Shown here: piece after piece, positions 15,567-23,927 of the stretch
Layout of the letters: each line of letters opens with the position of its first letter
How positions within the stretch are numbered: the stretch's first letter is position 1
Assembly (NCBI GenBank): GCA_934552855.1
Contig: CAKTEU010000007.1
Coordinates: 10,516 to 74,515, forward strand
From: an uncultured Eubacteriales bacterium
GTDB lineage: Bacteria > Bacillota > Clostridia > Oscillospirales > Acutalibacteraceae
Length of the DNA stretch: 64,000 bases
Reading direction: 5' to 3'
Notes under the pieces: model-generated
What the model was told of the DNA's origin: nothing
Seen by the model: only the letters and a program-made list of their open reading frames with translations
Database searches by the model: none
Program-made: the position numbers and the translations under genes

Positions 15567-16442
15567 ATGTTTAAACTTATACAATGCGCCGAAAACACAT
15601 ATTATCTTAACTGCTTTGCAAACACCGGTGTCTATTATCTTGGAAATGACGAAGTTTTGCTCATTGACGGCTGCGACCACAAAAAAAGCTTTACCGACCT
15701 TGACAAGTATCTTTCCGACCGTGGCTGGCGAGTCAAAGCAATAATCAACACCCACGCCCACATTGACCATATTACCGGCGACAGGTTTTTTGTGGAAAAA
15801 TACGGCTGTGACGTATATTCAAGCGACGTTGAGCATCATCTCATTGACCTTTGCAATCTTGAAGGGCAGATTTATTTCAACGGCCTTCCGATCAACCGTG
15901 AAAGAAGTTACTTTTTCCGCCCCGTCGGCGTAAAGGCGAAGCCTGTTTCCGAAGCGGTACTTCCAAAAGGATTTGAAATCATTTCGCTTCCGGGTCATTC
16001 GTTCGGAATGATAGGTATAAGAACGCCGGATAAGGTTTGGTTCACCGGGGATGCCGTTCTTTCAAAAGAGACTTTTGAAAGCTATAAGCTGCCGTTCTTT
16101 TTTGACATCAACAAAAGCATTGAAACGCAAAAGATGATTGCAAAGCTTGAAGGCGATTATTTTGTTCCGTCTCATTCCGAACCGGTAAAAGATATTGCTG
16201 AGCTTGCACTTTACAATGCCGATTGCCTTGAAAAACTTAAAGCTTATTTTTATTCAATCAGTAACCAAAGAACGCTTGAAGAAATTTTTGCCGTTTGCGG
16301 CAAGGCGCTTTCGCTCAAGGTTGATAACGATCAATACGGAAAACTTTTGACAACCGTCAAAGGCTTTTTGCAGGCACTTTTTGAAGACGGAAAGCTTGAT
16401 GCCGAAGTGCGTGATTACAAACTTGTATATTTTACGAAGTAA
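15567..16442 (+). CDS. MBL-fold metallo-hydrolase
   Basis: 291 residues. Metallo-beta-lactamase fold with the zinc motif THAHIDH (HxHxDH), later ligands in LPGHSFGM and FTGDAVLS (Asp) and VPSHSEP (His). Binds two metals and hydrolyses an unknown ester/thioester. GGGAGTG lies before the ATG at 15567. A weak hairpin (CGTGAA/TTCACG, 16445-16467) follows the stop. The C-terminal 70 residues form an additional helical domain seen in many Clostridial MBL proteins. Confidence 0.9.
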   Translation: MFKLIQCAENTYYLNCFANTGVYYLGNDEVLLIDGCDHKKSFTDLDKYLSDRGWRVKAIINTHAHIDHITGDRFFVEKYGCDVYSSDVEHHLIDLCNLEGQIYFNGLPINRERSYFFRPVGVKAKPVSEAVLPKGFEIISLPGHSFGMIGIRTPDKVWFTGDAVLSKETFESYKLPFFFDINKSIETQKMIAKLEGDYFVPSHSEPVKDIAELALYNADCLEKLKAYFYSISNQRTLEEIFAVCGKALSLKVDNDQYGKLLTTVKGFLQALFEDGKLDAEVRDYKLVYFTK

Positions 16443-16498
16443 ATCGTGAATATGCAAAAAATTCACGGCAAAAAAGCGTTTATACACTATAAATTGAA

Positions 16499-16555
16499 CA
16501 AAAGTGTAAAAAAATACACTTTTGACTTGACAAGTGCATATTTTGGTGCTAAAAT
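16499..16555 (+). promoter_or_regulatory. Promoter and palindromic operator of the amino acid ABC transporter
   Basis: Perfect 10-base inverted repeat CAAAAGTGTA-N6-TACACTTTTG (16499-16524) abuts a promoter TTGACA (16527-16532), 17 bases, TAAAAT (16550-16555). The dyad is a likely regulator site; the regulator is not identified. Confidence 0.8.
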
Positions 16556-16598
16556 ACCCCCGCAATACAGATAATATGATATTTGGAGGATTTAAGTC

Positions 16599-17411
16599 AT
16601 GAAAAAAGTAATTGCACTTGTTCTTGCGGCTCTCATGGTTTTTGCTTTGGTAGCTTGCAACACTTCAAAGGACGACCCGTCAACTTCTGCTTCTGACGCT
16701 TCGTCATCATCAGACGCAGCAGAAAAGAAAACTCTCGTTATGGCAACAAACGCAACTTTCCCGCCGTATGAATACAAAGACGGAGACAATTTTGCCGGCA
16801 TTGACGTTGAAATTGCCGAAAAAATTGCCGAAAAGCTTGGCATGACCCTTGAAATCAAGGATGTTGAGTTCGGTTCAATCGTCGGTGGCGTTCAGACCGG
16901 TAAGTTCGACATCGGCATGGCAGGTATGACTGTTACCGATGAAAGAAAAGAAAGCGTTAACTTCACCGATTCTTACACAACCACAAAGCAGGTTGTAATC
17001 GTTAAGGAAGACTCCGCAATCAAAGCGCTTGCCGACCTTAAGGGCGACGGTTCGATGAAAATCGGCGTTCAGCAGGACACAACCGGCGATATCCTTGCTT
17101 CCGATACCGTTGAAAACGGCGGTTACGGCGAAGAAAACGTTACCCGTTACAAGGCAGCAACCGATACCGTTCAGGCTCTTAAGACCGGAAAGGTTGACGC
17201 TGTTATCATTGACGAAGCTCCCGCAAAGTCGTTTGTAAAATCAACAGAAGGACTCAAGATTCTTGAAGGTACCTGGCTTGAAGAACAGTATGCCATTGCA
17301 ATTGCAAAGGACAACACCGAGCTTCTTGAAAAAGTCAACACCGCACTCAAGGAGCTTACCGAAGACGGAACAGTCAAGTCAATTATCGACAAGTACATTC
17401 CGGCTGAATAA
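16599..17411 (+). CDS. Polar amino acid ABC transporter, substrate-binding lipoprotein
   Basis: 270 residues. Lipoprotein signal (LVACNTSKD, Cys +1), serine/aspartate-rich linker, then a type 2 periplasmic-binding fold of the GlnH/HisJ/cystine family (SBP_bac_3): ATFPPYEYKDGDNFAGIDVEIAE-like entry, MAGMTVTDERKESVNF and KVDAVIIDEAPA. Binds an amino acid and delivers it to the permease encoded downstream. GGAGG ribosome site. A strong terminator separates it from the permease, which would give excess binding protein. Confidence 0.95.
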   Translation: MKKVIALVLAALMVFALVACNTSKDDPSTSASDASSSSDAAEKKTLVMATNATFPPYEYKDGDNFAGIDVEIAEKIAEKLGMTLEIKDVEFGSIVGGVQTGKFDIGMAGMTVTDERKESVNFTDSYTTTKQVVIVKEDSAIKALADLKGDGSMKIGVQQDTTGDILASDTVENGGYGEENVTRYKAATDTVQALKTGKVDAVIIDEAPAKSFVKSTEGLKILEGTWLEEQYAIAIAKDNTELLEKVNTALKELTEDGTVKSIIDKYIPAE

Positions 17412-17433
17412 TTCGGGAAAAACGTAAAAACTT

Positions 17434-17460
17434 AAAGGGCGGCTCGTTCCGCCCTTTTTT
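17434..17460 (+). terminator. Partial terminator between binding protein and permease genes
   Basis: AAAGGGCGG/CCGCCCTTT stem then TTTTTT. A second hairpin (CCGAAAAAG/CTTTTTCGG, about 17471-17497) follows before the permease. Confidence 0.85.
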
Positions 17461-17527
17461 GAAACTATCCCCGAAAAAGTCACTTTTGCTTTTTCGGAGA
17501 TATCTTTCTGTTAAAGGAGGTATTCAA

Positions 17528-18262
17528 TTGAAGGAATGGTTTGCCGAACTTTCAAAAAAGTTCATGCTTTGCTTCATTGACAAAGGCTATTGGAAGTGGC
17601 TTGTTGAAGGATTCAGAAATTCGCTTGTAATCACATTCTTTGCAATTATCATCGGTTTTGTGTTCGGCGTTGTTCTTGCAACTATCCGTTCGTCATATGA
17701 CAAAAATGAGGAAACGCTCAAGCTTCGGGGCGGACTCGGCTATTGGCTTTTGAAAATTGTCAACGCAATCAGCAAAATATATATCACCGTTGTCAGAGGT
17801 GTTCCCGTTGTTGTTCAGCTGATGCTTTGGTATTTTGTAATTCTTGTTTCGCAGGATAACGGCGTTATTGTTGCAATTGTTGCATTCGGGTTCAACTCGG
17901 CGGCGTATGTTGCCGAAATTTTCAGGGGCGGCATCATGTCGGTTGATAACGGCCAGTTTGAAGCCGGTCGTTCGCTCGGTTTCGGTTATGTCAGAACGAT
18001 GATACACATTGTTATTCCGCAGGCGGTCAAAACCGTTCTTCCGACTCTTCTCAACGAAGTTATTGCCCTTCTTAAGGAGACTTCCGTTGCGGGTTACGTC
18101 GGAATTATGGACCTTACAAAAGCGGGCGACCTTATCAGAGGACGTACTTTTGAAGCGTTCATGCCGCTTATTGCCGTTGCGATTATTTATCTTTTGACCG
18201 TTATTATTTTGACGGCAGTTTTCACCTCGATTGAAAGGAGGCTGCGCAAGAGTGAACGATAA
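17528..18262 (+). CDS. Amino acid ABC transporter permease
   Basis: 244 residues from a TTG start placed 8 bases after AAAGGAGG. Membrane permease of the HisM/GlnP type with the EAA signature (NSAAYVAEIFRGGIMSVDNGQFEAGRSLGF). About five membrane segments. Overlaps the ATPase gene by 11 bases. Works as a dimer with the ATPase and binding protein encoded on either side. Confidence 0.94.
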   Translation: MKEWFAELSKKFMLCFIDKGYWKWLVEGFRNSLVITFFAIIIGFVFGVVLATIRSSYDKNEETLKLRGGLGYWLLKIVNAISKIYITVVRGVPVVVQLMLWYFVILVSQDNGVIVAIVAFGFNSAAYVAEIFRGGIMSVDNGQFEAGRSLGFGYVRTMIHIVIPQAVKTVLPTLLNEVIALLKETSVAGYVGIMDLTKAGDLIRGRTFEAFMPLIAVAIIYLLTVIILTAVFTSIERRLRKSER

Positions 18263-18998
18263 AGTTTTGATTCATGTTGAAGGACTCAAAAAGCATTACC
18301 TCGGCGGAAAAGTAAAGGCTCTTGACGGCGTTGACTGCGACATTCATAGGGGTGAGGTGCTTGTAATTATCGGGCCTTCCGGTTCGGGAAAATCTACATT
18401 TTTGCGTTCGCTGAACCTTCTTGAAATTCCAACCGGCGGAAAGATTATCTTTGACGGTCACGACATCACCGACCCGAAAACGAACATCAACCTCCACCGC
18501 AGAAAAATGGGTATGGTGTTCCAGCATTTTAACCTTTTTCCAAACATGACAATCCTCAAAAATATGACAATAGCTCCGATGAAGCTGCTCAAGAAAAGCA
18601 AAGCCGAGGCGGAAAAAAGGGCAATGGAGCTGCTTGAAAGAGTAGGCCTTGCCGACAGAGCAAATTCCTATCCGTCTCAGCTTTCCGGCGGACAAAAGCA
18701 GCGTGTTGCAATTGTTCGTGCGCTTTGCATGGAACCGGAAGTAATGCTTTTTGACGAACCGACAAGCGCCCTTGACCCGGAAATGGTTGGTGAAGTTTTG
18801 GACGTTATGAAGGAGCTTGCTCACGAAGGAATGACAATGGCGGTTGTTACGCATGAAATGGGCTTTGCAAAAGAAGTTGCAACAAGAGTCATTTTCATGG
18901 ACGACGGAAAAATTCTTGAAGAGGGCAAGCCGAACGACATTTTCTCAAATCCGCAAAACCCGAGAACACAAGACTTCCTTTCAAAGGTTATTGTTTAA
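18252..18998 (+). CDS. Amino acid ABC transporter ATP-binding protein
   Basis: 248 residues from a GTG start after AAAGGAGG. Walker A GPSGSGKST, Q-loop VFQHFNLFPNMT, signature LSGGQKQRVAI, Walker B VMLFDEPTSALDPE and H-loop VVTHEMGFA, all of the GlnQ/HisP family. Powers uptake through the neighbouring permease. Substrate probably a polar amino acid or cystine; not determinable here. Confidence 0.96.
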   Translation: MNDKVLIHVEGLKKHYLGGKVKALDGVDCDIHRGEVLVIIGPSGSGKSTFLRSLNLLEIPTGGKIIFDGHDITDPKTNINLHRRKMGMVFQHFNLFPNMTILKNMTIAPMKLLKKSKAEAEKRAMELLERVGLADRANSYPSQLSGGQKQRVAIVRALCMEPEVMLFDEPTSALDPEMVGEVLDVMKELAHEGMTMAVVTHEMGFAKEVATRVIFMDDGKILEEGKPNDIFSNPQNPRTQDFLSKVIV

Positions 18999-19014
18999 AC
19001 AATGAATTTGATTT

Positions 19015-19078
19015 AAAAAAAGCTATAATCCTGTTTCCACCCGTTTTGGCGGTGTGAAACATCGGATTATAGCTTTTG
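19015..19078. terminator. Bidirectional terminator
   Basis: Long stem AAAAAGCTATAATCC ... GGATTATAGCTTTT between the convergent transporter operon and uppP, with T/A-rich flanks. The AAAAAAGCTATAAT arm is shared with the terminator after groEL (44443-44507). Confidence 0.9.
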
Positions 19079-19104
19079 TGTTTTTGTTTTGATTGAACGT
19101 TATT

Positions 19105-19938
19105 TTATCCGGCAAAGGCAAAGTAAATCATAACAATAATACCGAGCACAATGCGATACCAGCCGAAAACCTTGAAGTCGTGCTTTTTTATGTAGCTCAT
19201 GAGGAACTTGATTACAAAAAGCGAAACAGCAAAAGCCGTTACCGAACCCACAAGCAAAATTGCAAGCTCGCTTCCCGTGAAAGCAAAGCCGAATTTGATA
19301 AGCTTTATGAAGCTGAGGCCGAACATAACGGGTACGGCGAGGAAAAATGTAAATTCAGCCGCCGCAGTTCGTGAAACGCCGATTATGAGCGCACCGATAA
19401 TTGTTGCGCCTGAACGTGACGTTCCCGGAATGATTGAAAGAACCTGAAAAAGACCGATGAGAAGGGCTGTTTTATAGTCAATATCCAAAAGGCGGCGAAC
19501 GGTCGGCTTTTTTGTTTTGTTCCGGTTTTCAACAAGAATGAATGCAACGCCGTAAATAATGAGTGCGGCGGCAATCACAAACGGGGTTTCAAGGTGTGTG
19601 CTGATAAAATTGTCAAAAAGCAAAGTGGCAATTGCGCCGGGAATACACGCAACAACAACCTTGAACCACACGGAAAAAACCTTTTTGCGAACAATGATTG
19701 TTTTTTTGTCCTCGCCAAGGCGGAACGGCCACATCTTTTTCCAAAACAAAAGAACAACGGCAAGGATAGCTCCAAGCTGAATGACAACAAAGAACATATC
19801 TTTGAATTCGTTGCTTGCGTTTATCTGCAAAAACTCGTCAACCAAAAGCATATGCCCCGTGCTGCTTATCGGAAGCCATTCTGTGATACCCTCAACAATG
19901 CCGAGGAAAATGACCTTTAAAAATTCAAGAATTTTCAA
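19105..19938 (-). CDS. uppP: Undecaprenyl-diphosphatase
   Basis: 277-residue polytopic membrane enzyme (BacA/UppP). Recycles the C55 lipid carrier by removing one phosphate at the outer face; needed for peptidoglycan synthesis and gives bacitracin tolerance. Signature motifs EGITEWLPISSTGHMLL near the N-terminus and PGTSRSGATIIGAL in the middle. It follows murD by 14 bases on the same strand, so the two cell-wall genes form an operon. Confidence 0.96.
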   Translation of the reverse strand: MKILEFLKVIFLGIVEGITEWLPISSTGHMLLVDEFLQINASNEFKDMFFVVIQLGAILAVVLLFWKKMWPFRLGEDKKTIIVRKKVFSVWFKVVVACIPGAIATLLFDNFISTHLETPFVIAAALIIYGVAFILVENRNKTKKPTVRRLLDIDYKTALLIGLFQVLSIIPGTSRSGATIIGALIIGVSRTAAAEFTFFLAVPVMFGLSFIKLIKFGFAFTGSELAILLVGSVTAFAVSLFVIKFLMSYIKKHDFKVFGWYRIVLGIIVMIYFAFAG

Positions 19939-19952
19939 AACTTAACCTCCGT

Positions 19953-21296
19953 TCAAAGAGCCTTAACAAGCTCTTTAAAAATGTTACCCCGCTCCTGATA
20001 GCACTTGAACATTCCCCACGAAGCGCAGGCGGGGGAAAGAAGAACAAAGTCGCCTTTTTCCGCTTTTTCGGCGCAAAGCTTCACCGCTTCTTCCATATTT
20101 TCGGCAAAGACATAATCTTTAAAGCCGATTTGGTTGCAGGCTTCGGCAATCTTTTCCTTTGTTTGGCCAAGAAGAACAAGAAGTTTTACTTTGCCAGGAA
20201 AACGGCTGACCCATTCGGTATAGTCGCTTTTTTTGTCGTAGCCACCGCCAATGAGGAGAGTTGTTCCCGGCATTGCGTCAATCGCTTTGATTGCGGCATC
20301 GGTGTTTGTTCCTTTTGAATCGTTGTAATATTTCACGCCGTTCTTTTCACAGACATATTCGATTCTGTGTTCAACGGCAACAAAACGTTTTGTAACTTTT
20401 CTGATGATGTCAAGCGGAACGCCAAGGCAGTATGTCATTGCAATTGCCGCCATGATATTTTCAAAGTTATGAGTGCCGACAAGCGTAACTTCGTCGGTAC
20501 GGCAGACAACTTCGTTTTTTCCGCCGATTGTGAGAACAAAATCTTTTCCGTTAAGATAAATTCCGTTTTCGATTTTGTGCTTGCTGCTGAAAAAGATTAC
20601 ATTGCAGGAAAGTTCCTTTGCGTGTTCACGCAGATAATCGTCTTCAAAGTTCAGCACGCAATAATCGTTTTTGTCTTGATTCTTTGCAATTGACATTTTG
20701 AGCTTTGAGTAAATTTCCATTGTTTTATGCCGGTCAAGGTGGTCGGGTGTAATGTTGAGTACAGCAGAAACACGGGGTTTTACGGTGCGCATTGTTTCAA
20801 GCTGAAAAGAGCTGATTTCCGCAACGGTGAAGCCGTTCGGCACAGAGGAAAGCGCAAGGCCGGTATACGGAATTTCGATATTGCCGACAAGAAGGGTGTT
20901 TTTGTTCCATTCTTTGACAATTTCATAAACAAGCGAGGTTGTTGTTGTTTTTCCGTTGGTTCCGGTGATTGCAACAACCTGACCTTTGTCAAAACGATAG
21001 GCAAGTTCAATCTCGCTCCAAATTGGGATACCTGCCGCCGTAACCGCCTTCATAATATCGGTTTCAAGCGAAACGCCGGGACTTACAACGCAAACGTCAA
21101 AGTTTTTGAGCTCTTCCGGCTTTGCCGAACCGAGAATGAACGGAATTTTTGCACCGATTTTTTCACAGAACGATTCCGTGTCAAAATCAGTTTTACCGTC
21201 AAAAACAGTGACGTCTTTTTTTAAATCAAGCAGCATTTTTGCCGCTGCAACACCGCTTCTTCCGCCTCCGACAACAAAAAAACGTTGTTCTTTCAT
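19953..21296 (-). CDS. murD: UDP-N-acetylmuramoylalanine--D-glutamate ligase
   Basis: 447 residues from ATG at 21296 (MKEQRFFVVGGGRSGVAAAK), after GGAGTGG. Adds D-Glu to UDP-MurNAc-L-Ala in the cytosol. Shows the Rossmann-like N-domain, ATP loop AITGTNGKTTTTSL, NITPDHLDRH and the C-domain VEHRIEYV ... NDSKGTNTDA. Slightly upstream in-frame codons exist but lack a ribosome site. Promoter TTGAAA-17-TATAAT precedes it. Confidence 0.97.
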   Translation of the reverse strand: MKEQRFFVVGGGRSGVAAAKMLLDLKKDVTVFDGKTDFDTESFCEKIGAKIPFILGSAKPEELKNFDVCVVSPGVSLETDIMKAVTAAGIPIWSEIELAYRFDKGQVVAITGTNGKTTTTSLVYEIVKEWNKNTLLVGNIEIPYTGLALSSVPNGFTVAEISSFQLETMRTVKPRVSAVLNITPDHLDRHKTMEIYSKLKMSIAKNQDKNDYCVLNFEDDYLREHAKELSCNVIFFSSKHKIENGIYLNGKDFVLTIGGKNEVVCRTDEVTLVGTHNFENIMAAIAMTYCLGVPLDIIRKVTKRFVAVEHRIEYVCEKNGVKYYNDSKGTNTDAAIKAIDAMPGTTLLIGGGYDKKSDYTEWVSRFPGKVKLLVLLGQTKEKIAEACNQIGFKDYVFAENMEEAVKLCAEKAEKGDFVLLSPACASWGMFKCYQERGNIFKELVKAL

Positions 21297-21333
21297 ACAT
21301 ACCACTCCAATAATTTTTATTAATATGCCATTC

Positions 21334-21362
21334 ATTATATCACTTGATCTTTGCTATTTCAA
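21334..21362 (-). promoter_or_regulatory. murD-uppP promoter
   Basis: Minus strand TTGAAA (21357-21362), 17 bases, TATAAT (21334-21339). Confidence 0.85.
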
Positions 21363-21474
21363 TAACATTATTGTCATGATGTTAAAGAAAGGATAATGCG
21401 AAACGGTTTTTGGTTTTTTTAAAAATTATTCGAGCACGCTCAAAAAGGGTGCATAATTGTTTGACGGCGGCACA

Positions 21475-21679
21475 AACAAAGCCTGCCGTTCGGGTATCAT
21501 GCGAAACGGCAGACTTTGTTTTTTTATTAATGTTTTTTTGCAAATGCTATCCTGATCTGAATCACACATTGAGGCAGTTTTTTGCTCTATGTAACCGGCT
21601 GTCCGAAAGAAGCCGGTGTAATCTTCTCCGGAACAGCCCTTGATAAAGATATGTATTACTTTTGGGTAAAGAGACACAA
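21475..21679 (-). ncRNA. Candidate non-coding RNA, about 200 nt
   Basis: A strong minus-strand promoter (TTGACA 21709-21714, 17, TAGACT 21686-21691) starts a region without a credible gene. It contains a 14-pair hairpin (21597-21638, GGCTGT..CCG../CGG..ACAGCC) and ends in a terminator-like stem (AACAAAG-CTGCCGTT/AACGGCAG-CTTTGTT, 21475-21520; the better T-run is on the plus side). Size and isolation recall 6S RNA, but I cannot match the fold to a known family. It lies between the histidine kinase end and murD. Confidence 0.4.
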
Positions 21680-21751
21680 GCACATAGTCTATCAGAAAGA
21701 AATTTAATTGTCAAGCAAAAATTGTAAGGTTTAAAAGAGCCGTGTAAGTTG

Positions 21752-21783
21752 AAAAACTGCCGCATTTTGTTGCAGCAGTTTTT
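21752..21783 (-). terminator. Terminator of the VanRS-like operon
   Basis: AAAAACTGC.GCA/TGC.GCAGTTTTT stem, T-rich on the minus strand, just past the kinase stop. Confidence 0.8.
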
Positions 21784-21789
21784 GTTCGG

Positions 21790-22917
21790 TTATTCGTCGT
21801 CTTCGTCAATTTCATTGTCAATTATTTCTGCGTCACGGAAGGGGAGAACAACAATAAAATCGGTGTAATCGGCGGTGCTTTTTGCTCTGATTGTTCCGCC
21901 GTGAAGCTCAACAATCTGTTTTGAAATTGCAAGCCCCAGCCCGGAACCGCCGGTTGAGGACGTTCGGGAGGAGTCAAGGCGATAAAACTTTTCAAAAAGT
22001 CGGTCAAGGTTTTCCTTTGGAATTTCATCGCAGCGATTGCGGAATTTGACAACTACATATCCGTTTCTTTTCCTTGCGCCGATTATGACCGGAGAGTTTT
22101 CATAGCTGTAATTGACGGCATTTTTAAGAAGATTGTCAAAAACTCTTGCAAGCTTGTCGGAATCGGCAAACATAACGATTTTTTCTTTGATATCAAGGCG
22201 GCAGGAAAGGTTTTTCTCTTTGAACATCGGATAAAATTCTTCTGTCATTTGCGAAAGCATCAGACCAAGGTCGATGCGGTTGTTTTGAAGGCTGATTTCG
22301 TTGAGATTAAAGCGTGTAATTTCAAAAAATTCGTTGATAAGCTGTTCGAGCCTATAGGCTTTTTCAAGGGCTATGCCCGTGTATTTTGCCTTTTGCGCCG
22401 TTGGAAGCTCCGGACATTCGTCAAGCAAAGTAAGATAACCGATTACACTTGTCAGCGGCGTTTTAAGGTCGTGGGCAAGATACATAACAAGGTCGTTCTT
22501 TTTTGATTCCGCCTGGGCGGCAAGCTGCTTGGCTTTAAAAACGTCGTGCTTGATGTCTTTGAGAGTAATTTCAACGTCCGAAAAGTTTTTTGAAAACTTT
22601 TTGATTTGCATATCGTCCGTTGTAATTGCAGAAAGACTCAGCCAGGTTTTGTTGAAATTGACCAAGGTTGAAATCGAGTAGCCGAGACAACTTAAAAGGA
22701 AGAAGACAAGATAAACCGCCGCAACGATTATAAGACTGCATTCTTCCGGATAGTTTTCGCCGAAATTGCCGAAAATGCCGACAATTAATTCTTTTCCGAG
22801 ATTGTTGACAAAATCATACTGCCTTGAAGCAAGAAGGAGAAGAATATAAAAAAACAAAAGCAGCGCAAGGCAAAACAGGTTAAAGCGCAAAAAGTCCCTG
22901 ACGATTTTTGTGCTCAT
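21790..22917 (-). CDS. VanS-like sensor histidine kinase
   Basis: 375 residues from the ATG at 22917; a longer form starting inside the response-regulator gene (TTG at 23040) is also open. Two membrane helices (about 12-35 and 60-85) bracket a short extracellular loop; then HisKA with LAHDLKTPLTSVIGYL and HATPase with GGSGLGLAISKQIVELHGG. The sequence around the phosphorylated His (KNDLVMYLAHDLKTP) strongly resembles VanS kinases. No vanHAX genes are nearby; its context is cell-wall synthesis (murD, uppP), so envelope stress sensing is plausible. Confidence 0.9.
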   Translation of the reverse strand: MSTKIVRDFLRFNLFCLALLLFFYILLLLASRQYDFVNNLGKELIVGIFGNFGENYPEECSLIIVAAVYLVFFLLSCLGYSISTLVNFNKTWLSLSAITTDDMQIKKFSKNFSDVEITLKDIKHDVFKAKQLAAQAESKKNDLVMYLAHDLKTPLTSVIGYLTLLDECPELPTAQKAKYTGIALEKAYRLEQLINEFFEITRFNLNEISLQNNRIDLGLMLSQMTEEFYPMFKEKNLSCRLDIKEKIVMFADSDKLARVFDNLLKNAVNYSYENSPVIIGARKRNGYVVVKFRNRCDEIPKENLDRLFEKFYRLDSSRTSSTGGSGLGLAISKQIVELHGGTIRAKSTADYTDFIVVLPFRDAEIIDNEIDEDDE

Positions 22918-22996
22918 TTTTTCACCGGGCAAAAGGGCTTTACGCTTTTCTTTTTGTTTTTGTTTTTCAATTATTGCGTGAAAAAGGTTTTTGAAG

Positions 22997-23683
22997 TTAT
23001 TTTTCGATTTTATATCCGACACCCCAAACTGTTTTAACAAATCTCGGATTGCGTGAAGGCTCGTGAAGCTTTTCGCGAATTCTTCTTATATGTACCATAA
23101 CCGTGTTGTTGCTGTCAAGATATTTTTCTCCCCAGACTTTTTCAAAAATATCTTCGGTTGAAACAACCCGTCCGGCGTTTTCGCAAAGAAGGCGAAGTAT
23201 GCCAAACTCGGTTGGTGTGAGCGGAATTTCTTCGTTGAAAAGAAAACACTTGTGCGATTCGTTGTTGATTTCAAGCCCTCTGATTTCAATTCGGTCTTTG
23301 CTCTCTGCTTCGGTGTTGTACTGCTTGTACCGCCTTAAATGTGCTTTGACCCTTGCAGTCAGTTCAAGCGGATTGAACGGCTTTGTAACATAATCGTCCG
23401 CACCGAGGGTAAGACCGGTGATTTTGTCAATATCCTGCGTTCTTGCGGTCAGCATGATTACGGGATACTTATATCCTCGTTCTCTGATTGCCGAACAGAT
23501 TGAAAATCCGTCAACGTCCGGAAGCATGAGGTCAAGGATTGCAAGGTCAAATTCGTTTTTTTGAACCTTGTTCAATGCGTCTTTGCCGTTAAAGCATTTT
23601 ACTGTTTGGTATCCCTCGTTTTTAAGATAGACCTCAATAAGATCGGCGATAGCCTGTTCATCGTCAACTATGAGTATTTTCAT
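22997..23683 (-). CDS. VanR-like OmpR-family response regulator
   Basis: 228 residues. Receiver domain (DDE at 7-9, phospho-acceptor D51 in LAILDLMLPDVDGF, K in VTKPFNPLELTARVKAHLRR) and C-terminal winged helix (LTPTEFGILRLLCENAGRVVS). The receiver end and linker match VanR-type regulators. Pairs with the kinase just downstream. Ribosome site AGGAGAG. Confidence 0.95.
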   Translation of the reverse strand: MKILIVDDEQAIADLIEVYLKNEGYQTVKCFNGKDALNKVQKNEFDLAILDLMLPDVDGFSICSAIRERGYKYPVIMLTARTQDIDKITGLTLGADDYVTKPFNPLELTARVKAHLRRYKQYNTEAESKDRIEIRGLEINNESHKCFLFNEEIPLTPTEFGILRLLCENAGRVVSTEDIFEKVWGEKYLDSNNTVMVHIRRIREKLHEPSRNPRFVKTVWGVGYKIEK

Positions 23684-23801
23684 TTTTACACTCTCCTGAG
23701 TTTTTTCATTTAATCAGTATCTATAAGTATATCACAAAAAGCGGCATTTTGTTTCTTACAATATTCTTAAATTTGTAAAAAAACGGTCAAAAATTTAAGA
23801 T

Positions 23802-23816
23802 TCTCGCTTTGCGAGA
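23802..23816. promoter_or_regulatory. Palindrome TCTCGC-TTT-GCGAGA, operator candidate
   Basis: A perfect 6+6 dyad in the 244-base gap between the divergent VanR-like and XRE genes; possible operator of the XRE membrane regulator. No other feature is clear in the gap. Confidence 0.4.
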
Positions 23817-23927
23817 GAAAATTTCACTTTGAGGGCTGTATTTTTTTGCCTCGCAATGGTAGAATTGGGGCAGAAAATAAAAATGCATTTGACTTTTTCA
23901 GATTTTTTGATAAAGGAGCGATGACAA

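Noticed and set aside
21410..21683. 77-aa plus and 85-aa minus frames
   Set aside because: No ribosome site, no family resemblance; they run through hairpins of the candidate RNA.
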